Shown here one piece after another: positions 1 through 12,200 of a DNA stretch of 64,000 bases. The notes under the pieces were generated by a model that ran no database searches, was not told the origin of the DNA, and saw only the letters and a program-made list of their open reading frames with translations. This DNA comes from Undaria pinnatifida. Lineage: Eukaryota; Sar; Phaeophyceae; Laminariales; Alariaceae. How positions within the stretch are numbered: position 1 is the first letter of the stretch; each line of letters opens with the position of its first letter. The stretch is taken from NCBI GenBank assembly GCA_012845835.1, contig JABAKD010000013.1, forward strand, positions 14,004,348 to 14,068,347, in the 5' to 3' direction. A program made the position numbers and the translations under genes.

Positions 1-1287
1 GTCAAGTTTTAGTTGACCCGGTAGGGGCGCCGGTGTTTGGGTACGCGATGGGCGAATACGTAGTTGTGGATCTTCGCTTGCAATTCGGGTGGCGTAATAG
101 CCCCGGGTTCTGGGGGTTGATGGCTTCTGCGCTGGAACATGCCCACGCCCTTTCTACGTTTTAAGATGGGGCCGTTTCCCCTCAAGGGGCGGCTGCCGTC
201 GAACATGTGCGTCTTGCCTCGCCGCGGGGGGTTCGGTTAGGTCCCTCCCTTTGGATTTTCAACAGTTTCCGGTAGCGGCGGCTACGCCGGGAGTCGTTTT
301 TCGTGCGGTACTACGTAGACGACGGCATTCTTATAGAGGTTCAGTGGTGGCCGGACAGTCGTCGCTGTATGCGGGCTGTGTAGTCGTTGGCGTCGGACCA
401 CGTTCGCTTGTGGGGCGTGCGTGGCGCGTCCGACCCTCCTCTTTTGTCCGCCAGCAAAATCACTAACTGGGACACGGGTCTCAAAGTGCTGGGCTGGTTG
501 GTGGACACAGAGGCGCTTACAGTGACGTCGCCCCCACGTAAGCGCCTCAAACTACGATTGCTTTCAGCGGATTGGCCCCCAACTCGCACCTATACCTCAG
601 CGAAGAAGGTGTCGCAGCAGACGGGTTTCTGTTCGTCGGGTCTTTCTTCGTGCATCATTTGTTGGCTTCGGTTGGGATGCCGCGCATCGCAGCCGGTAAT
701 CAGTTCGCTGGATGAATGGCCAATCCGGGGCGGCGCGTTGCCCTTGAGCCCGAGTTCCATGCGGATCTCAAGTTCTGGCGGTGGTTTGTTGACAAAGGTC
801 TTGGCGCGCTCGACGGGGTGTTGCCGGCGCCGATGTATCATTTGCTGGAGCGCCCGGCACAACGTACGTTATTTTCGGACGCGTCAAAAACCGCCGTCGG
901 GGGATACTGTCTCGAAACCGGTGTTTACTGGCGCTATGATCTCACAACCCAGGAACTGTCACGGTTTTGCGGCTCGAGTAAGTAAGTCCCCGTTTCGTGG
1001 ACGACCTGTCCATCAACGTTCTTGAACGTTTGGGCATGGTTGTGTCGAAATTTGTCCTAGTGTCTTCGTGTGTCGATCGACCGTCAGCAACGAGAGGTTG
1101 TGCAATGTTGCGAGGAGACAACGAGGCCGCCGTGCATTGGGTGCGGCGGTGTTGGGCGGCGCTGGAATCGCGTTCCGGTGCCCTCATGCGTCTCCTCGGC
1201 GTTATCGAAGTGTCATCTGGATGGCATTTTGAGGCGACGCATGTGCGTGGTATCCACAACGTTGCCGCTGACGTTATCTCTCGCTAG
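1..1287 (+). pseudogene. DIRS-like reverse transcriptase/RNase H, broken
   Basis: The RT starts before base 1. About 60-150 encodes a stretch containing LQFGWRNSPGFWGLM, typical of DIRS RTs, and the catalytic YVDD box is at 312-323. A stop follows at 381-383, then the thumb region with LGWLVDTEALTVTSP at about 490-540. A frame change follows, then a TGA stop near 708. RNase H is read from about 716, with FSDASKTAVGGYC near 875-913, and its second half at 997-1287 carries RGDNEAAVHW and ends in RGIHNVAADVISR, the usual C-terminal motif of this RNase H. Several lesions mean no functional product. Order and motifs make the assignment firm; the exact family (DIRS against Ngaro or PAT) is not settled. 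Confidence 0.85.
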
Positions 1288-2192
1288 GGTTGCGGCGCCG
1301 TTCTCGATAATTTGTGCGCCGTTCGTCCCAACATCCCGTGGTGGGTTCGGGAACTGGGGACGATCGGTATTTCTCTATGTACTTCGGTGTTGGCCTCGGA
1401 CTCATGCGACACGCCATTGCAGCCTCGACTGAACGAGCTCATTTGGGGCATTTTGGAGCATGGGTAGAGACTTTCGGGTACGTTCTGGTGTTCCCGTCTT
1501 TCTTGATTACGGCATTGACGGTATGACCCACGTGTGCCATTTGTTTGGGTACGTAGCGTACGCGTTTGCTACCAAGAAACTGCGGTCGGCGACCATGGAA
1601 AGCCATCTGTCGGCCATCAAGTTTTTTCATCTCATTTCACGCGGTTTTGAGCTCGACCCCACTCACCCCGTCATCGCGAGCGCCCTCTAAGGTGCGGCGC
1701 ACTCGCATGCCCAAGTAGGTCATCAGGCAACCGTGCGTCGGTCCGTGTCGTGGGCTATGTTGCTTGCTGGCGAAAGTTTGATCCCTGCTTGGCGTAACGG
1801 GGGGCGCGTGTTGTGGCTTTCGTTGTGTGCGTCGTTTTGGTGTTTGACCCGCGCGTCCGAAATGTTCGCGGAAATCCGGTCGCGTATCCACGAAAGGTAT
1901 TGTTTACGGCGGGCAGACGTGGCTTTCTTTTGCGGTCGGGCACAGTTGGGGGTGGCGCAATGATCGAGAGCCGACCGCGTCGAGGTTTGATTTCGTGGGT
2001 CTAAGGGCGACCACTTGCGCAAAGAGGCGGTTATTTCGCGCGTTCGGGCGGGTCCACCGAGGCCAGTGGGGGCCGGTGGCGGTGCTGTTGATCTTATGCT
2101 TGAGTTCATGTCTTGTTACTTGGTTTTGCTCTCGTCGGCTCCCCTGGTGGCGTATGGCAGTGGTGGTGGTCGATGGCTCATGTGAACGAAGC

Positions 2193-2540
2193 TGTCATGG
2201 ATAATGTGTGATACCCTGGCATGGTGGTTTAAGAGGCGGTGCCGTCGACGTTAGTCGAGGTGATGGCACGGTGCGAGAGGAAAGCCTGGAAGACGAAGTG
2301 CTTCCGAGATGTAGAGAAGATGTTGAATAGTACAACGGTGGCGCTTAGTTTGGCCAATACACACAGATATGAAGCGCAGAGTTGCAAGAGCCCAGACGAC
2401 GGCTGCTTCCCAGAGATGACCAGGACAGCTATGATCCGGAAAGATCTACAAGAGAGAGTCACACAAGAGAGTGGGCTACCTGGATATCAAGCGGAGAATC
2501 CTACGGAAGTAATTCCTCCGCACACATACGCGCGTTACCC
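2193..2540 (-). repeat. Copia LTR (left copy, truncated)
   Basis: Matches 3905-4255 almost base for base, then diverges at about 2541, so roughly the last 90 bp seen in the other LTR (in plus-strand order) are missing or replaced. Confidence 0.85.
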
Positions 2541-3464
2541 TCGTGGAACCTCGTCCACCACGAGTACAGCGTCCACGTGCAGACCCTCTGCCAGGTTCAC
2601 CGCGCTGCGCGATGCCTCTCCGCGCAAATCGACCACGCGAAGCAGACCTAGTGACTGCAGGCGTCCTCCTAGGAGACCTCCTCCCCCAGGCCCTGGAGAC
2701 GACACCGCTCCCATGTCGGTCATCTTAGAACGCTGCTTCAACTTATCTTTCACCATCGACATGGCAGTCAGGTCTTGTAGCCCCGACATGGCGTGTGTAA
2801 GCTGAGGATTTGACCAGGCCTGTTTGCATCCGTGCAGCAGCCAAACGTCTTCGCTGTAAGACGCGTAGCAGGTCTCAGCAGTGCATCTGACCCGTGTACC
2901 TGCAGGATGAGGCCCGAGCTGGCTACTCCGATCAACAGGGCGCAGTGGTCTGGGCGAAAGCTGGGTAGCTAACGCCCGACGTGGGTCGTGAGCAACGGAC
3001 CTGCGACCTGAACGAAGCCTACCCCTGCGTAGCATTGCACCGTATCATTCTTAGGCGCGCCGACCCTTTTCAGGCTCAAGATAGTCCCTTCTTGTACGTA
3101 ATGCTGAAGTCGGTTGTCCCCGCGAAAAAATATTCAAAAATATCAAAATCCTGAAGGATACAAAAATATCCAAATCCTGGAGGATGGGTGGTGCTATCCA
3201 CAGCGCTGTTAGCACATAGCCATTACCTCCCCGTTAATGGAAGTTGCTCTAACGCTCTCCTGAACGTGTCGTTGGAGATGCCGTCGGGGATCTGTCTAGG
3301 TGATGGCACGGTGCGACATCAGTAGACGCACAGGCAACAAGCTTGTAAACGTGACGATCTTTAAGAAACGCGATTTCGCGCTCTACTGCTGCGTTCCACT
3401 GGGCGGCTTCGGGCGTGGCCCGCGGGAGGAGTCAGTCCCCTGGAGTGCCCTACGATGCGTCTTC

Positions 3465-3934
3465 TCATGGATCGAAGTTGCTGATGATGTCCAGCAGGTT
3501 CCTGAAGCGATGCTTGTTCAGGTGCTTTGTGCCGATGTCGGCAGGGTTGATGTCGGTCGGGATGTAGTGGATGGAGATCCTTTCCTCCGACACGAACTCT
3601 CGGATGAAGAAGAAGCGCAGCGCAATGTGCTTCGTCCTCCAGCCGAAGGAGCGGTTTCCCAGCGCGTGCAGCGTCGCTGTGTTGTCGCAGTACAACGGCA
3701 CTTTGCGAAGTCCTTGCCAAACCCTACCCCAGTCAGCATGTTCGAGCAGAACACTGCTTTTTTCTTCGCCATAGCCGACGCGACCAGCTCCGCCTCCATT
3801 GTCGACATGGCACTCAGACCTTGTAGCACCGACTTGAAGCCGATCGTCAGCAGTAGACGCGCAGTCGCCGCAGGCCCCCACTCACATACACGAGGCTCAT
3901 ATCCTGTCATGGATAATGTGTGATACCCTGGCAC
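3465..3934 (-). pseudogene. Copia RNase H, frameshifted
   Basis: The minus strand reads LSAMSTMEAELVASAMAKKK in one frame (the TEAEY-like region of copia RNase H). It then changes frame to VPLYCDNTATLHALGN (the active-site D-N region), RTKHIALRFFFIRE (the usual RTKHI box) and TDINPADIGTKHL, the typical C-terminal motif. The N-terminal part runs straight into the 5' LTR, so everything upstream in pol has been deleted. A short sequence at about 3275-3325 resembles the start of the LTR (shared GGTGATGGCACGGTGCGA), and 2560-3040 holds a second, more degenerate RNase H-like stretch with GLQDLTAMSMVKDKL. The interior therefore looks like a collapsed tandem or nested copy. Confidence 0.8.
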
Positions 3935-4342
3935 GGTGGTTTAAGAAGATGTGCCGTCGATGTTAGTCGAGGTGATGGCACGGTGCGAGAGGAAAGCCTG
4001 GAAGACGAAGTGCTTCCGAGATGTAGAGAAGATGTTGAATAGTACAACGGTGGCGCTTAGTTTGGCCAATACACACAGATATGAAGCGCAGAGTTGCAAG
4101 AGCCCAGACGACGGCTGCTTCCCAGAGATGACCAGGACAGCTATGATCCGGAAATATGTACAAGAGAGAGTCACACAAGAGAGTGGGCTACCTGGATATC
4201 AAGCGGAGAATCCTACGGAAGTAATACCTCCGCACACATACGTACGTTACACGCGAACCGACACATATGAGACCTACGATACACAATAGCAGTGCTACTG
4301 AACATTGACTCACAATGGCTATGTGCTAACATTTTCATAACA
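3905..4342 (-). repeat. Copia LTR (right copy, complete, about 438 bp)
   Basis: Starts TGTCATGG and ends CATAACA, followed by the GAAGC target duplication. Differs from the left LTR at a few scattered bases, implying some age since insertion. Confidence 0.85.
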
Positions 4343-4628
4343 GAAGCAGCAAGCGACGGTAGCCCTGCGAGAAGTGGCTGAGTTGGCGGGCGTGCGGGCG
4401 GATGAGTACGCTCTGCACTCCCTTAGGATCGGAGGCGCAACGCTCTTGTCATTGCAACGGGAGGGCCAGCGGGCGTCTGATGCGTATAAGGCGTACGTTC
4501 GTAGCCACAGGAAGGATGCCAGCTGGGTAGCAAAAGTAATGGCCCAGGAGGGGATGAGTAACGGGTTCCAGCCGGGGCAGGGTACAGATCGGGGGCAAGT
4601 TAACCCCATTCCAAAGCTGGAGGGGTAG

Positions 4629-5676
4629 AAGACGACGTGAATAGTACGAAACCTTATTATTTTGCGCCAGGCGGATAGAAATGAGAAGTTGGATCTTGAC
4701 GTGCGCATGGGGTACAGCAAAAGGGGGTAGGGGGGGCACGCAATACGTCCGAAAGCTGAGCCAAATACCATTGTTGGAGGCTGGCCTCAAAGGCTCGACA
4801 TTGCCAGTTGGGATGGAAGTTGACTCAGGGTTACGGACGATAGCGTGGGGCTGTTGTTGGAGCAGCCCCGGGGGCCTGCCCCTCTCTCCGCCCCCCGTTC
4901 CCCGAGCGGGAGGTGCGCATAATATGATACAACTTCGAAAGCAAAACACAAAGCGTATTATTATCGAGGCACGAGAAAATAAAGTTTTTGTATGTACGGA
5001 AGAAGTTTGGGGTTATTGCACGTTGACCAATGAGATCAACGCGGGTGGTTACTTGTACTTGTCCTGGTATAGCAAAGGGAACCTTGGATCAGCCTGTCTG
5101 GTTGCTGACTAGCAAGCGAAGCACGCAGAGAGGAGAGAAGCATCGTCAGTGAAAGGTTCAACATGTGATATGCTGGCTGAGTTCCCACCCACCCGCCCGT
5201 GTTTTGAGGGGGTCAGTGGAGCAACGCGGCCGGAGTGTTCGTTGCTGTTAGCTACACGTACCTAGGGGGCGGTGTGCAGCCGCCCGGGTGTCGTAGGCTG
5301 CGCGTTTTTGTTTTTAATTCATGTGTGGTGCTCAGGGTCCCCGTTTAGGTCATCAGGGTGGGGCGCGCACGTCTTCCAGCTGGAGGTGTGCTCTTTTCCG
5401 TCGGAAAGCTGCATTGTGCAATGCAGGCGTTCGCACGTGACGGCTTGCTTACCTTGCTTCGCGAACATGCGCGCATGTCTCCATCCTGAAGGTTCGTCCA
5501 TTTTTTTCTCGTATGCAATTTGCACTATGCAGTGCAGGTGTTGGTGTGATGACGGGTGCTAATATGCAGACGCAGTGGTGTTTTGGTCCCACGCTTAGCT
5601 CGGTAGTACCGCAATCTGAAACTGCAAGAGAGAGATTTGTCCGTAATATTGCTGCTTGGCCGCAGAGTACATATAT
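4629..5676. other. No recognisable gene
   Basis: A 144-codon open frame at 4681-5112 (plus) has no domain I recognise and may be the 3' part of the DIRS-like element. The rest shows no motif or splice pattern. Confidence 0.5.
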
Positions 5677-8040
5677 ACGTTTTCAAGCAAGCGGTTGCGT
5701 TGACATATTTTACCTGGCTTGATGTAAAGCCAAGGAACACCACTCAGCGATCATCTACTACACGCTAGGGCATGTTTTCATGAGCGCCACTAACAAGAGC
5801 ACCAGGCATGGACGCGACATTTACAGGACCACAACATCTTCGACGACAGTGGGAAGAAAACAGGACGTATGATCGTACACTAGATAATGACAAGATGTGA
5901 AAAAGAAGTACAGACAGTTAGTAATGTTAACACCGCGATAGACCACACTACCAACCTATTACGCAGGGAATTTCGTGCCTCCGGCCGTTTGCATGATCGC
6001 CTGACAAGCTCTACCAAACGAAGTAGCATATGCCTAACGAAGCAAAGTCACCCTCGCGTTCAATATTGGTGACATCGCATGCCCACGTCACCTCGCTTGG
6101 TGCATTTGTAAGATGCATCTCTGTCTTGGATTTGGCGACCTCAGAGCCCCACATCGGCACGGCAAAAATCATAGGCGCAAAATCGTTATGTGAGCCAATA
6201 ATAATGTGAAAAGGAGATACAGACAGATAAGCGAAAATTGCGGTAAACCGCACTACCCACTTATTACGTAAGGTATTCCGTACATACCGTCTGCATGATC
6301 GCCTCCCAACATATGCCAAGCAAAGTATGACTAACGAAGTAACGTAATTGAGCGCGTGTACACTAAGCGTTCCTTTCAAAGCAGTAACGATTCGCATCTC
6401 TCCCTTTCGTTCTCAATGGCGGTGACATTGCATGACCACATCACCTCGCCTGTTGTATTTGGCAATGCGCATCTCTTTCTTGTAATTAGCGATGTCAGAA
6501 AATATTGGTATCTACATGATTGTACCTATCGATTGAAATATTCTATCTTTCGATCCATGTACGATAACAAATTATGAAGCTTTTTACACGTTGTTTACTA
6601 CACCTAAGAACTGGGGGTTGCATACTACATGTAACATCAAGCCTTCTAGAATAATAAACATGACCAGGCGGGTGATATAAAGTGTACCAGTAGTCTTCTT
6701 GCTGCAACCGTCAGATTCGTCCCCTTCAATGGTTTATAGTTCCCGCGCACATATTGAAATGCTCGCCCCCCCGCCCCCGCCCCCCGATCCCTCTCGTTCA
6801 AACGCCCCACCTGAAATCAAAATCTGCCAGAGTAGTAAACACTACCAGCCAGCTGATATAATCTCATTATCCATCTAGCCATCCATGCCGTAGCTCCAAC
6901 TCATCTCCGCACTCCCGCCCCCCCCCCTTTGTTCCTCGCCCAGTTCGTCCAAACGCCCCACTTACAATCGAAATCGGCCAGAGTAATAAACACTTCTAAG
7001 CAATTGATATCACGTCATTATCTGTCTAGCCATCCATGACGTAGCTTTCATTCATCCCCCCTCCCACGCCGTCTCCTTCCCCACACCCCGCACGATCGCC
7101 TAGACCCAGCACCGCGCGTATAGCAAGCCCCTACATATATGATTAATACGCGCGATCGGAGGATCACACACAATATTGCGAACATCAGTGTCGACCAAAT
7201 CCGTGATCTCATGGCTGGAGTGTATTTTAATATTTTATGTGACCTAAACCTCTTCAAAACCCTCCCCCCCGCACCCGCCCCCCCGCCCCCCCGCCCCCGC
7301 CCCCCCGCCCCCCCGCCCTTTTTTTTTTTCCCTCGCTTCCTCTTGCTTAAACGCCCCACCTACTATCGAAATCTGCCAGAGTAATAAACACTTCCACGCC
7401 CCGGATATCGCCTCGTTATCTTTATAGAGCCGTCCATGCCGCTGCTGCAATTCTCACCCACCCCCGCCCCCAACGCCTCCTCCTTCCCCACCACCCGCAC
7501 CATCGTCTAGACCTAGCACCGCGCGTATAGCAAACCCCTCTACACCTATGCGACCTAAAGCCCTCCCCCCCCCGCCCCCCACCCCTCCGCCACATCCCCC
7601 CCCCCTCTCCCACAAGAAGGATTTATAGTTTCCACGAACAAACTGACGTGCCCCACCCGTCCCCTTCCCCCCCCTCCCCCCCTCCCGCCCCCCTTTTGAT
7701 CAAAATCAGGCCCCCACGTCCTGAAAACCTCCGCCCTCCCCTCACCGGATATTCGACTTACAAGATTCACTTAATAAGCTGATGCATTTCCTTCCCCAGC
7801 TGTCAGATTTTGTCCCCCTCAGAAACGGGTTTTATAGTTTCCGCGCGCAGACTGCCTAACATCACCCTGTTGACCCTGATAGCTGCACTGTAGTTGTAAG
7901 GGGAGTCGCAGACCTATATCCTTAATGAGGACACACAACTCGTAATGCGCGCGATCGGAGTATCACACACAGCTTGCAAAGATGAGTTTCGACGAAATCT
8001 TCGATCTCACGGCTGGAGTGTATTTTCATTTTTTTTTATA
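5677..8040. repeat. Left arm of the palindrome
   Basis: The outer part (about 5885-6510) contains two diverged copies of a unit of roughly 310 bp, each with a TACAGACAG start and a GCATGATCGCCT core. The inner part holds C-rich tracts (6765, 6915, 7265, 7560, 7660) separating repeats that carry CAGAGTAATAAACACTTC and CATCCATGCC. The innermost 180 bp (about 7860-8030) is the best conserved family signature and recurs at 8757, 11160, 47760 and 53040. Confidence 0.75.
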
Positions 8041-8337
8041 TATCCTTTATCGCTCGTACATACGTGAATCATGAATCTTGTGTCCGTAGATAACAAAACT
8101 ATACGGCTCACCGGGCAGGCTGCAAGTACTATTTATAGACTAGGTATTTTAATACCAATTTCAATTCAAAATAAAACCACTTTCCAAAAATAAGAAGCAA
8201 TAGTAGACGCCCCTTATTTCTGATGCAGTTGTTTGTGGAGCCTCAAAACCACAAAAAATAATCGCCAGAAATAATCGTTCAAATTTTTTCCACAAGAGTA
8301 TGATAGGTCTGACGCTATAATAATAGGCGTTTTCCCC

Positions 8338-8693
8338 TTCCTTATGAGGGCCCTTTTTTCAGTGGCTCGGGGTCACTCGCGCGAGTGACCCCCCTCTTCC
8401 TTGTGGCCATACGTATAGACTAGACCTTCGTTCTGCAATAATAATATAGACTATAATCCCCGTACGTTTTTGATGCGGATCCCCGGCAGGATGGTTAGCG
8501 ACGCTGCGCCAAACAAATCGACGAACGACAAAGTGTTTTCGTCAGTGACGTACAGATTCGCTGATGCTATTATTAATGATAGCAGCAATAGTATAACTAG
8601 TTTTTCTGGTAGTATTACCAGTATTGCTAGTATTACTGGTATTATAGTAGTAGTGTAGTAAGAAAAAAGGGGCAAACAAACCCCGTACCGTAC
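8338..8693. mobile_element. MITE-like element at the palindrome centre
   Basis: In reverse complement this matches the short element at 42733-42991: a near-identical block around the CACTCGCGCGAGTG palindrome with CAGTGGCT beside it, the TTTGGCGCAGC block, and a CCGTA..CGTAGCCT end. A perfect 24-bp palindrome lies at 8369-8392 (GGGGTCACTCGC followed by its reverse complement). An AGT/ATT-rich microsatellite at 8565-8655 lengthens this copy. Confidence 0.6.
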
Positions 8694-8756
8694 GTAGCCT
8701 TGACCGAATGTTGTGACCGAATAGTACACGCGTGCTACGACAGATCTTATAAAAAA

Positions 8757-9211
8757 TGAAAATACACTCCGGCTGTGAGATCGAAGATTTCGTCGAAACT
8801 CATCTTTGCAAGCTGTGTGTGATACTCCGATCGCGCGCATTACGAATTGTGTGTCCTCATTAAGGATATAGGTCGGCGACTCCCCTTACAACTACAGTGT
8901 AGCTATCAGGGTCAACAGGATGATTTTAGTCAGTCTGTGCGCGGAAACTATAAAACCCGTTTCTGAGGGGGACAAAATCTGACAGCTGTAAAGGGAAATG
9001 TATCCTTTTATCAAGTGAATCCTGTAAGTCGAATAACCGGTGAGGGGGGTGGGGCGGAGTTTTGAAGGACGTGGCGGCCTGGTTTTGATCAAAAGCGAGC
9101 GGGTTTGGAGGGGGGGGGGGGGGGGGGAAAGGGGGCAATTTGTGCATGTAAGCTGTAAGTCCTTTCGAGGGGATAAATCTGACGGTTTTGGCACCAGTAT
9201 ATTATTGGGGG

Positions 9212-9252
<41 letters not shown>

Positions 9253-12200
9253 CACATAATGAGCGTGGAAACTATACATTATTTTGAGGGGATAAATGTG
9301 ACGGTTTTGGAAATAATACATCAGTTTATCATGTATATCCTGGGGTAAGTCGTACAATCAGTGAGTAATAAGAGGGTGGAGTGTTCGAGGGGGTGGGGTT
9401 GGGATGGGTTGGGGGGGAGGTGGGGGGTGTGGGGGCGGCGGGGGGGGGGGGGGGGGAGGAAGGGCTTTAGGTGAGGGGTTTGTTATACGTGTGGTGCTAG
9501 GTCTAGGCGATGGTGCGGGTGATGGGGAAGAAGGGGGCGTTCGAGGCGGGGGGGGGGGGGGGGGGGACACAGCGGCATGGATGGCTCTCGAAAGATAATG
9601 AGGTGATATCCTGTGCGTGAAGTGTTTATTAAGGTGGCGGATTTCGATATTTGGTGGGGCGTTTGAGTAAGGGAGAGCAAGAGGGGGGGGGGGGAATTTT
9701 TTTGGAGGTTAGGTCACAAATAATGTTCAAATACACTTCGGCTGTGAGATCAAAGATATGTAGCAGCTTGTTATACGCGTGGTGCTAGGTCTAGGCGATC
9801 GTGCAGGTGGTCGGAAAAGAGGGGGCGTTGGGGGGGAGGGGGGAGGAAGGGCTTTAGGTGAGGGGTTTGTTATACGTGTGGTGCTAGGTCTAGGCGATGG
9901 TGCGGGTGATGGGGAAGAAGGGGGCGTTCGAGGCGGGGGGGGGGGGTGGGGGAACACAGCGGCATGGATGGCTCTCGAAAGATAATGAGGTGATATCCTG
10001 TGCGTGAAGTGTTTATTAAGGTGGCGGATTTCGATATTTGGTGGGGCGTTTGAGTAAGGGAGAGCAAGAGGGGGGGGGGGAGATTTTTTAGGAGGTCTAG
10101 GTCACAAATAATATTCAAATACACTTCGGCTGTGAGATCAAAGATATGTAGCAGCTTGTTATACGCGTGGTGCTAGGTCTGGGCGATCGTGCAGGTGGTC
10201 GGAAAAGAGGGGGCGTTGGGGGGGTGGGGGGAGGAAGGGCTTTAGGTGAGGGGCTTGTTATACGTGTGGTGCTAGGTCTAGGCGATGGTGCGGGTGATGG
10301 GGAAGAAGGGGGCGTTCGAGGCGGGGGGGGGGGGTGGGGGAACACAGCGGCATGGATGGCTCTCGAAAGATAATGAGGTGATATCCTGTGCGTGAAGTGT
10401 TTATTAAGGTGGCGGATTTCGATATTTGGTGGGGCGTTTGAGTAAGGGAGAGCAAGAGGGGGGGGGGGAGATTTTTTAGGATGTCTAGGTCACAAATAAT
10501 ATTCAAATACACTTCGGCTGTGAGATCAAAGATATGTAGCAGCTTGTTATACGCGTGGTGCTAGGTCTAGGCGATCGTGCGGGTGGTTGGAAAAGAGGGG
10601 GTGTTGGAGGGGGGGGGGGAGGGGGGGGGGGGAGGGGGGGGGGGAGGGGGGGGGGAAGAATTGAAAACTACGTCATGGATGGTCAGAAAGATAATGACGT
10701 GGTATCAACTGCGTATAGGTGTTTATTACTCAGGCCGATTTCGATTGTGAGTGGGGTGTTTGGACAAACTAGGCGGAAGGGGGGGGGAATCGGGGGACGG
10801 GGGACGGGGGGGGGAGGGTTGGGGTTTTTTATGAACAAGAGGGGTCAGGGGAGGGGGAGGGGAGGGGGAGGGGAGGGGGGGGGGGGGGGGCGGGGGGCGG
10901 GACATTTCAATATGTGCGCGGAAACTATAAATCCTCAAAGGGGACAAACCTGACGATTGAAGCAATAAGACATCCCTTTATATCATCTGGCTTGTAATGT
11001 TCACTATTCTAGAAGGTTTGATGTTGGATGCAGCATGCAACCCAGTGTTTAAGTGCAGTAAATAACGTGTTAAATCTTCATAATTTGTTGTTGTATGATA
11101 CATCGATCGAAAGTTAGAATATTTTATAGAATATTTGTAGGTACCATTATTTTGTAAAAAATGAAAATACACTCCAGCTGTGAGATCGAAGATTTCGTCG
11201 AAACTCATCTTTGCAAGCTGTGTGTGATACTCCGATCGCGCGCATTACGAGTTGTGTGTCCTCATTAAGGATACAGGTCGGCGACCCCCTTACAACTACA
11301 GTGAAGCTATCAGGGTCATTTTCTGACATCGCTAATTATAAGAAAGAGATACGTATTGTCAAATACAACAGGCGAGGTGATGTGGTCATGCACTGTTTGT
11401 CACCATCATCATACAGTTACCATTATTTTCTGACATCGCTAATTATACGAAAGAGATACGTATTGCCAAATACAGCATGCGAGGTGATGTATGTGGCCAT
11501 GTACTGTCTCCGCCATTGAGCATTAGAGGGAGGGATGCGAATCGTCAGTTTTAAAGGAACGCTTGGTATACATGTGCTCAATTACGTTACCTCGTTAGTC
11601 ATACTTGGTATACACGCGCTCAATTACGTTACCTCGTTAGTAATACTTCGCTTGGCATGGGTTGGGAGGCGATCATGCAGACGGTATGTACGAAATACCC
11701 TACGTAATGGGTTGGTAAGGTTGTTTACCGCAATTTTAAAACATCTGCCTGTGCTTCCTTCTCCAAATTATTTTTGTCTCAAATAAATGTACGATTTCAC
11801 GTCCATGATTTTTATCGTGCCGCTGTGGGGCTCTGGGGTCGCCAATTCTAAGACAGAGATACATCTTACAAATACAGCAGTTGATGTGGGCATGTAACGT
11901 CATATATATGCGATGTCACTACTATTGAACGCGAGGGTGACTTTACTTCGTCAGGCATATGCTACTGCGTTTCGTAAAGGTTGTCTCACGTGGACATGCG
12001 ATGTCACCACTACTATTGAACGCGAGGGTGACTTTACTTCGTTAGGCACATTCCACTGCGTTTGGAATGGTAGATATTGTCAGGCAATCATGTAAGCGGA
12101 TGGAGGCACGAAATACCCTGCGTAATAGGTTGGTCGTGTGGTTTACCGCAGTGTTAACATCCCTGTCTGTACTTACTTTTCACATTATTATATACTATAT

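Larger units (their letters stand above)
2193..4342 (-). mobile_element. Ty1/copia element, internally rearranged, inserted in the DIRS recombinase
   Basis: Near-identical sequences at 2193-2540 and 3905-4260 begin TGTCATGGATAATG. The right copy ends ATAACA at 4342, giving TG..CA termini. The 5-bp sequence GAAGC lies just before the element (2188-2192) and just after it (4343-4347), as expected for a copia target duplication, and the recombinase reading resumes directly after it. RNase H is on the minus strand, so the right LTR is the 5' LTR. Only about 1.4 kb separates the LTRs: gag, protease, integrase and most of RT are missing, so this is a deleted, non-autonomous copy. Confidence 0.85.
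1..4628 (+). mobile_element. DIRS-like tyrosine-recombinase retroelement, degenerate, 5' end outside window
   Basis: Reverse transcriptase, RNase H and tyrosine recombinase remains follow one another on the plus strand, the order expected for DIRS/Ngaro-type retroelements. The copy is dead: in-frame stops and frame changes break each domain, and a copia element with LTRs sits inside the recombinase. The window begins within the RT, so the gag-like gene and left terminus are not visible. The right terminus was not identified; the last recognisable coding sequence ends at 4628. A second recombinase of the same family lies at 27.6-28.7 kb on the other strand. Confidence 0.85.
1400..4628 (+). pseudogene. 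DIRS-like tyrosine recombinase split by a copia insertion
   Basis: The N-terminal core-binding domain is readable in two frames between about 1400 and 1690 (a segment with STERAHLGHFGAWVETFG, then TMESHLSAIKFFH). The catalytic domain starts about 1733 with VSWAMLLAGES and includes the first catalytic arginine in CLTRASEMFAE near 1840-1870. It runs to about 2185 through frame changes, is interrupted by the copia element, and resumes after the target duplication at about 4348. The remainder carries the HxxR box (ALHSLRIGG) and a YKAYVR segment that holds the likely catalytic tyrosine, ending at a stop at 4626-4628. It closely parallels the better preserved copy at 28.7-27.6 kb, which shows which frame belongs where. 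Confidence 0.85.
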
